This document shows, piece by piece, positions 63,448 to 64,000 of a DNA stretch of 64,000 nt; position 1 is the stretch's first letter, and every line of letters begins with the position of its first letter. The notes below the pieces were generated by a model. That model searched no databases, had not been told where the DNA came from, and saw nothing but the letters and a program-made list of their open reading frames with translations. Position numbers and translations under genes: made by a program. This DNA is from TMED14 sp002167805 (GTDB taxonomy: Bacteria; Bacteroidota; Bacteroidia; Flavobacteriales; Schleiferiaceae), in the NCBI GenBank assembly GCA_965655795.1, contig CBFHHY010000004.1, positions 62,001 through 126,000 on the forward strand. Reading direction: 5' to 3'.

Positions 63448-64000
63448 TTAATCGAAACTTTGATTTGAGATTGCGGCAGATCGAACTAAATCGTCATATT
63501 GTGTTGGACTTAGATCGTTAAAGAAATAATTAATTGGATTTACCCTTCTACCGTTTTTTATTACTTCGTAATGCAAATGTGGTGCTGTAGACCTACCTGT
63601 ATTCCCGATATATCCAATGAGATCTCCTCGCTTGACTCTTTGGCCTCTTTTTTTAATAGCTTTATCCAAATGAGCATATAGCGTGTGATATCCGAAACCA
63701 TGGGAAATTGTTATATGTTTTCCGAATCCACGGCCACCAAAAATATCATTGGAAATTACAATGCCGTCAGCGCTGGCATAGATGGGTGTTCCTTTTTTTG
63801 CTGAAAAATCAACTCCAGGGTGCTTTTTTCGGACTTTATAGATCGGGTGAATTCTGTATCCAAAACCAGAAGAAAATCTAGTCCCAGGTTGATCTTTTAC
63901 TGGTCTTATTGCTGGAAGGGCATCCAATAGCGCCTCTTTATTGTTTGCTAAACTCGCTAATTCATCTAAACTTTCTGATTGAATAGCAATTCTTTTGGTT
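63448..64000 (-). CDS. M23 family metallopeptidase, N-terminus cut by window edge
   Basis: Open reading frame that continues through the right edge: the upstream codons read TKRIAIQSESLDELAS... without a stop, so the TTG at 63927 is not the real start. The LytM domain has HPGVDFSAKKGTPIYA (His, Asp zinc ligands) and HLHYEV (catalytic and zinc His). Such enzymes are murein endopeptidases or their regulators, often exported. Shown here are the C-terminal 183 or so residues. Confidence 0.94.
   Translation of the reverse strand, partial: TKRIAIQSESLDELASLANNKEALLDALPAIRPVKDQPGTRFSSGFGYRIHPIYKVRKKHPGVDFSAKKGTPIYASADGIVISNDIFGGRGFGKHITISHGFGYHTLYAHLDKAIKKRGQRVKRGDLIGYIGNTGRSTAPHLHYEVIKNGRRVNPINYFFNDLSPTQYDDLVRSAAISNQSFD

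Noticed and set aside
1..64000. tRNA, rRNA, insertion sequences, prophage or defence islands
   Set aside because: Gaps are all under about 170 bp and have no tRNA-like cloverleaf, and no transposase, integrase, nuclease-defence or phage proteins are encoded.

Overview
The window is a gene-dense, AT-rich stretch of a Bacteroidota chromosome, most likely an aerobic, probably marine member of Flavobacteriales. The evidence is: SprA, the giant type IX secretion (T9SS) translocon; three predicted T9SS cargo proteins; Alternative Complex III (ACIII) fused in order to an aa3-type oxidase; mevalonate-pathway genes (typical of Flavobacteriia, not of Bacteroidia); DUF3098 after ftsX; and promoters with the Bacteroidota -7 box TAnnTTTG instead of sigma70 -10 boxes. 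I see no rRNA, tRNA, CRISPR array, insertion sequence, prophage or integron. The longest gap without a gene is about 170 bp (36149-36317), so this is core chromosome rather than a mobile island.

Layout. 1-6.7 kb: end of an unidentified gene, leuS (-), then ftsX-DUF3098-uppP-truB-queA (+). 6.7-9.1 kb: two unrecognised envelope proteins. 9.1-17.4 kb: rlmN, an Fe-S/electron-transfer cassette (mrp, NifU-C protein, ferredoxin-NADP reductase, 2Fe-2S ferredoxin), yebC, a secreted S9 peptidase and two rhodaneses; then a SPOR protein (-). 18-29.1 kb: actABCDEF-coxB-coxA, the main respiratory operon. 29.2-31.1 kb: ruvB-queG. 31.1-37.0 kb: an envelope cluster with Omp28-like proteins, a DUF6029-like barrel, a TlpA thioredoxin and T9SS cargo. 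37.1-46.4 kb: ruvA-sprA-gcvH-vanZ-tonB. 46.5-51.5 kb: cysQ-ctaB-two subunit III-like genes-subunit IV-SCO-DUF420-small CxxC protein, the second oxidase locus. 51.6-55.0 kb: TolC, HlyD adaptor and tsaB. 55-58.7 kb: M20 peptidase (-) and a large T9SS cargo (+). 58.7-64 kb, all minus: M23 peptidase, merR, a lipoprotein, PTPS/QueD, fabD, mvaD, GHMP kinase and a UbiA-like prenyltransferase.

How it works together. ActA-F oxidises menaquinol and passes electrons through cytochrome domains to the aa3 oxidase (CoxA/B here, subunits III/IV at 48-50 kb). CtaB supplies heme O, SCO supplies copper to CuA, and DUF420 is an assembly factor. SprA exports proteins with type A or CHU_C tails. RuvA/RuvB, QueA/QueG, RlmN, TruB and TsaB are recombination and RNA-modification housekeeping genes.

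Main points for a second look. (i) TAnnTTTG boxes repeatedly end only 4-7 nt before start codons, which implies leaderless or nearly leaderless mRNAs. (ii) A perfect 4 x 33 bp in-frame repeat encodes a histidine-rich tail on ActF. (iii) The UbiA-like protein has lost the second Asp-rich motif. (iv) The 'QueD' gene has the motif set of 6-pyruvoyl-tetrahydropterin synthase. (v) A 70-residue CxxC membrane protein ends the oxidase assembly operon. I did not find a clearly new multi-gene defence or mobile system.
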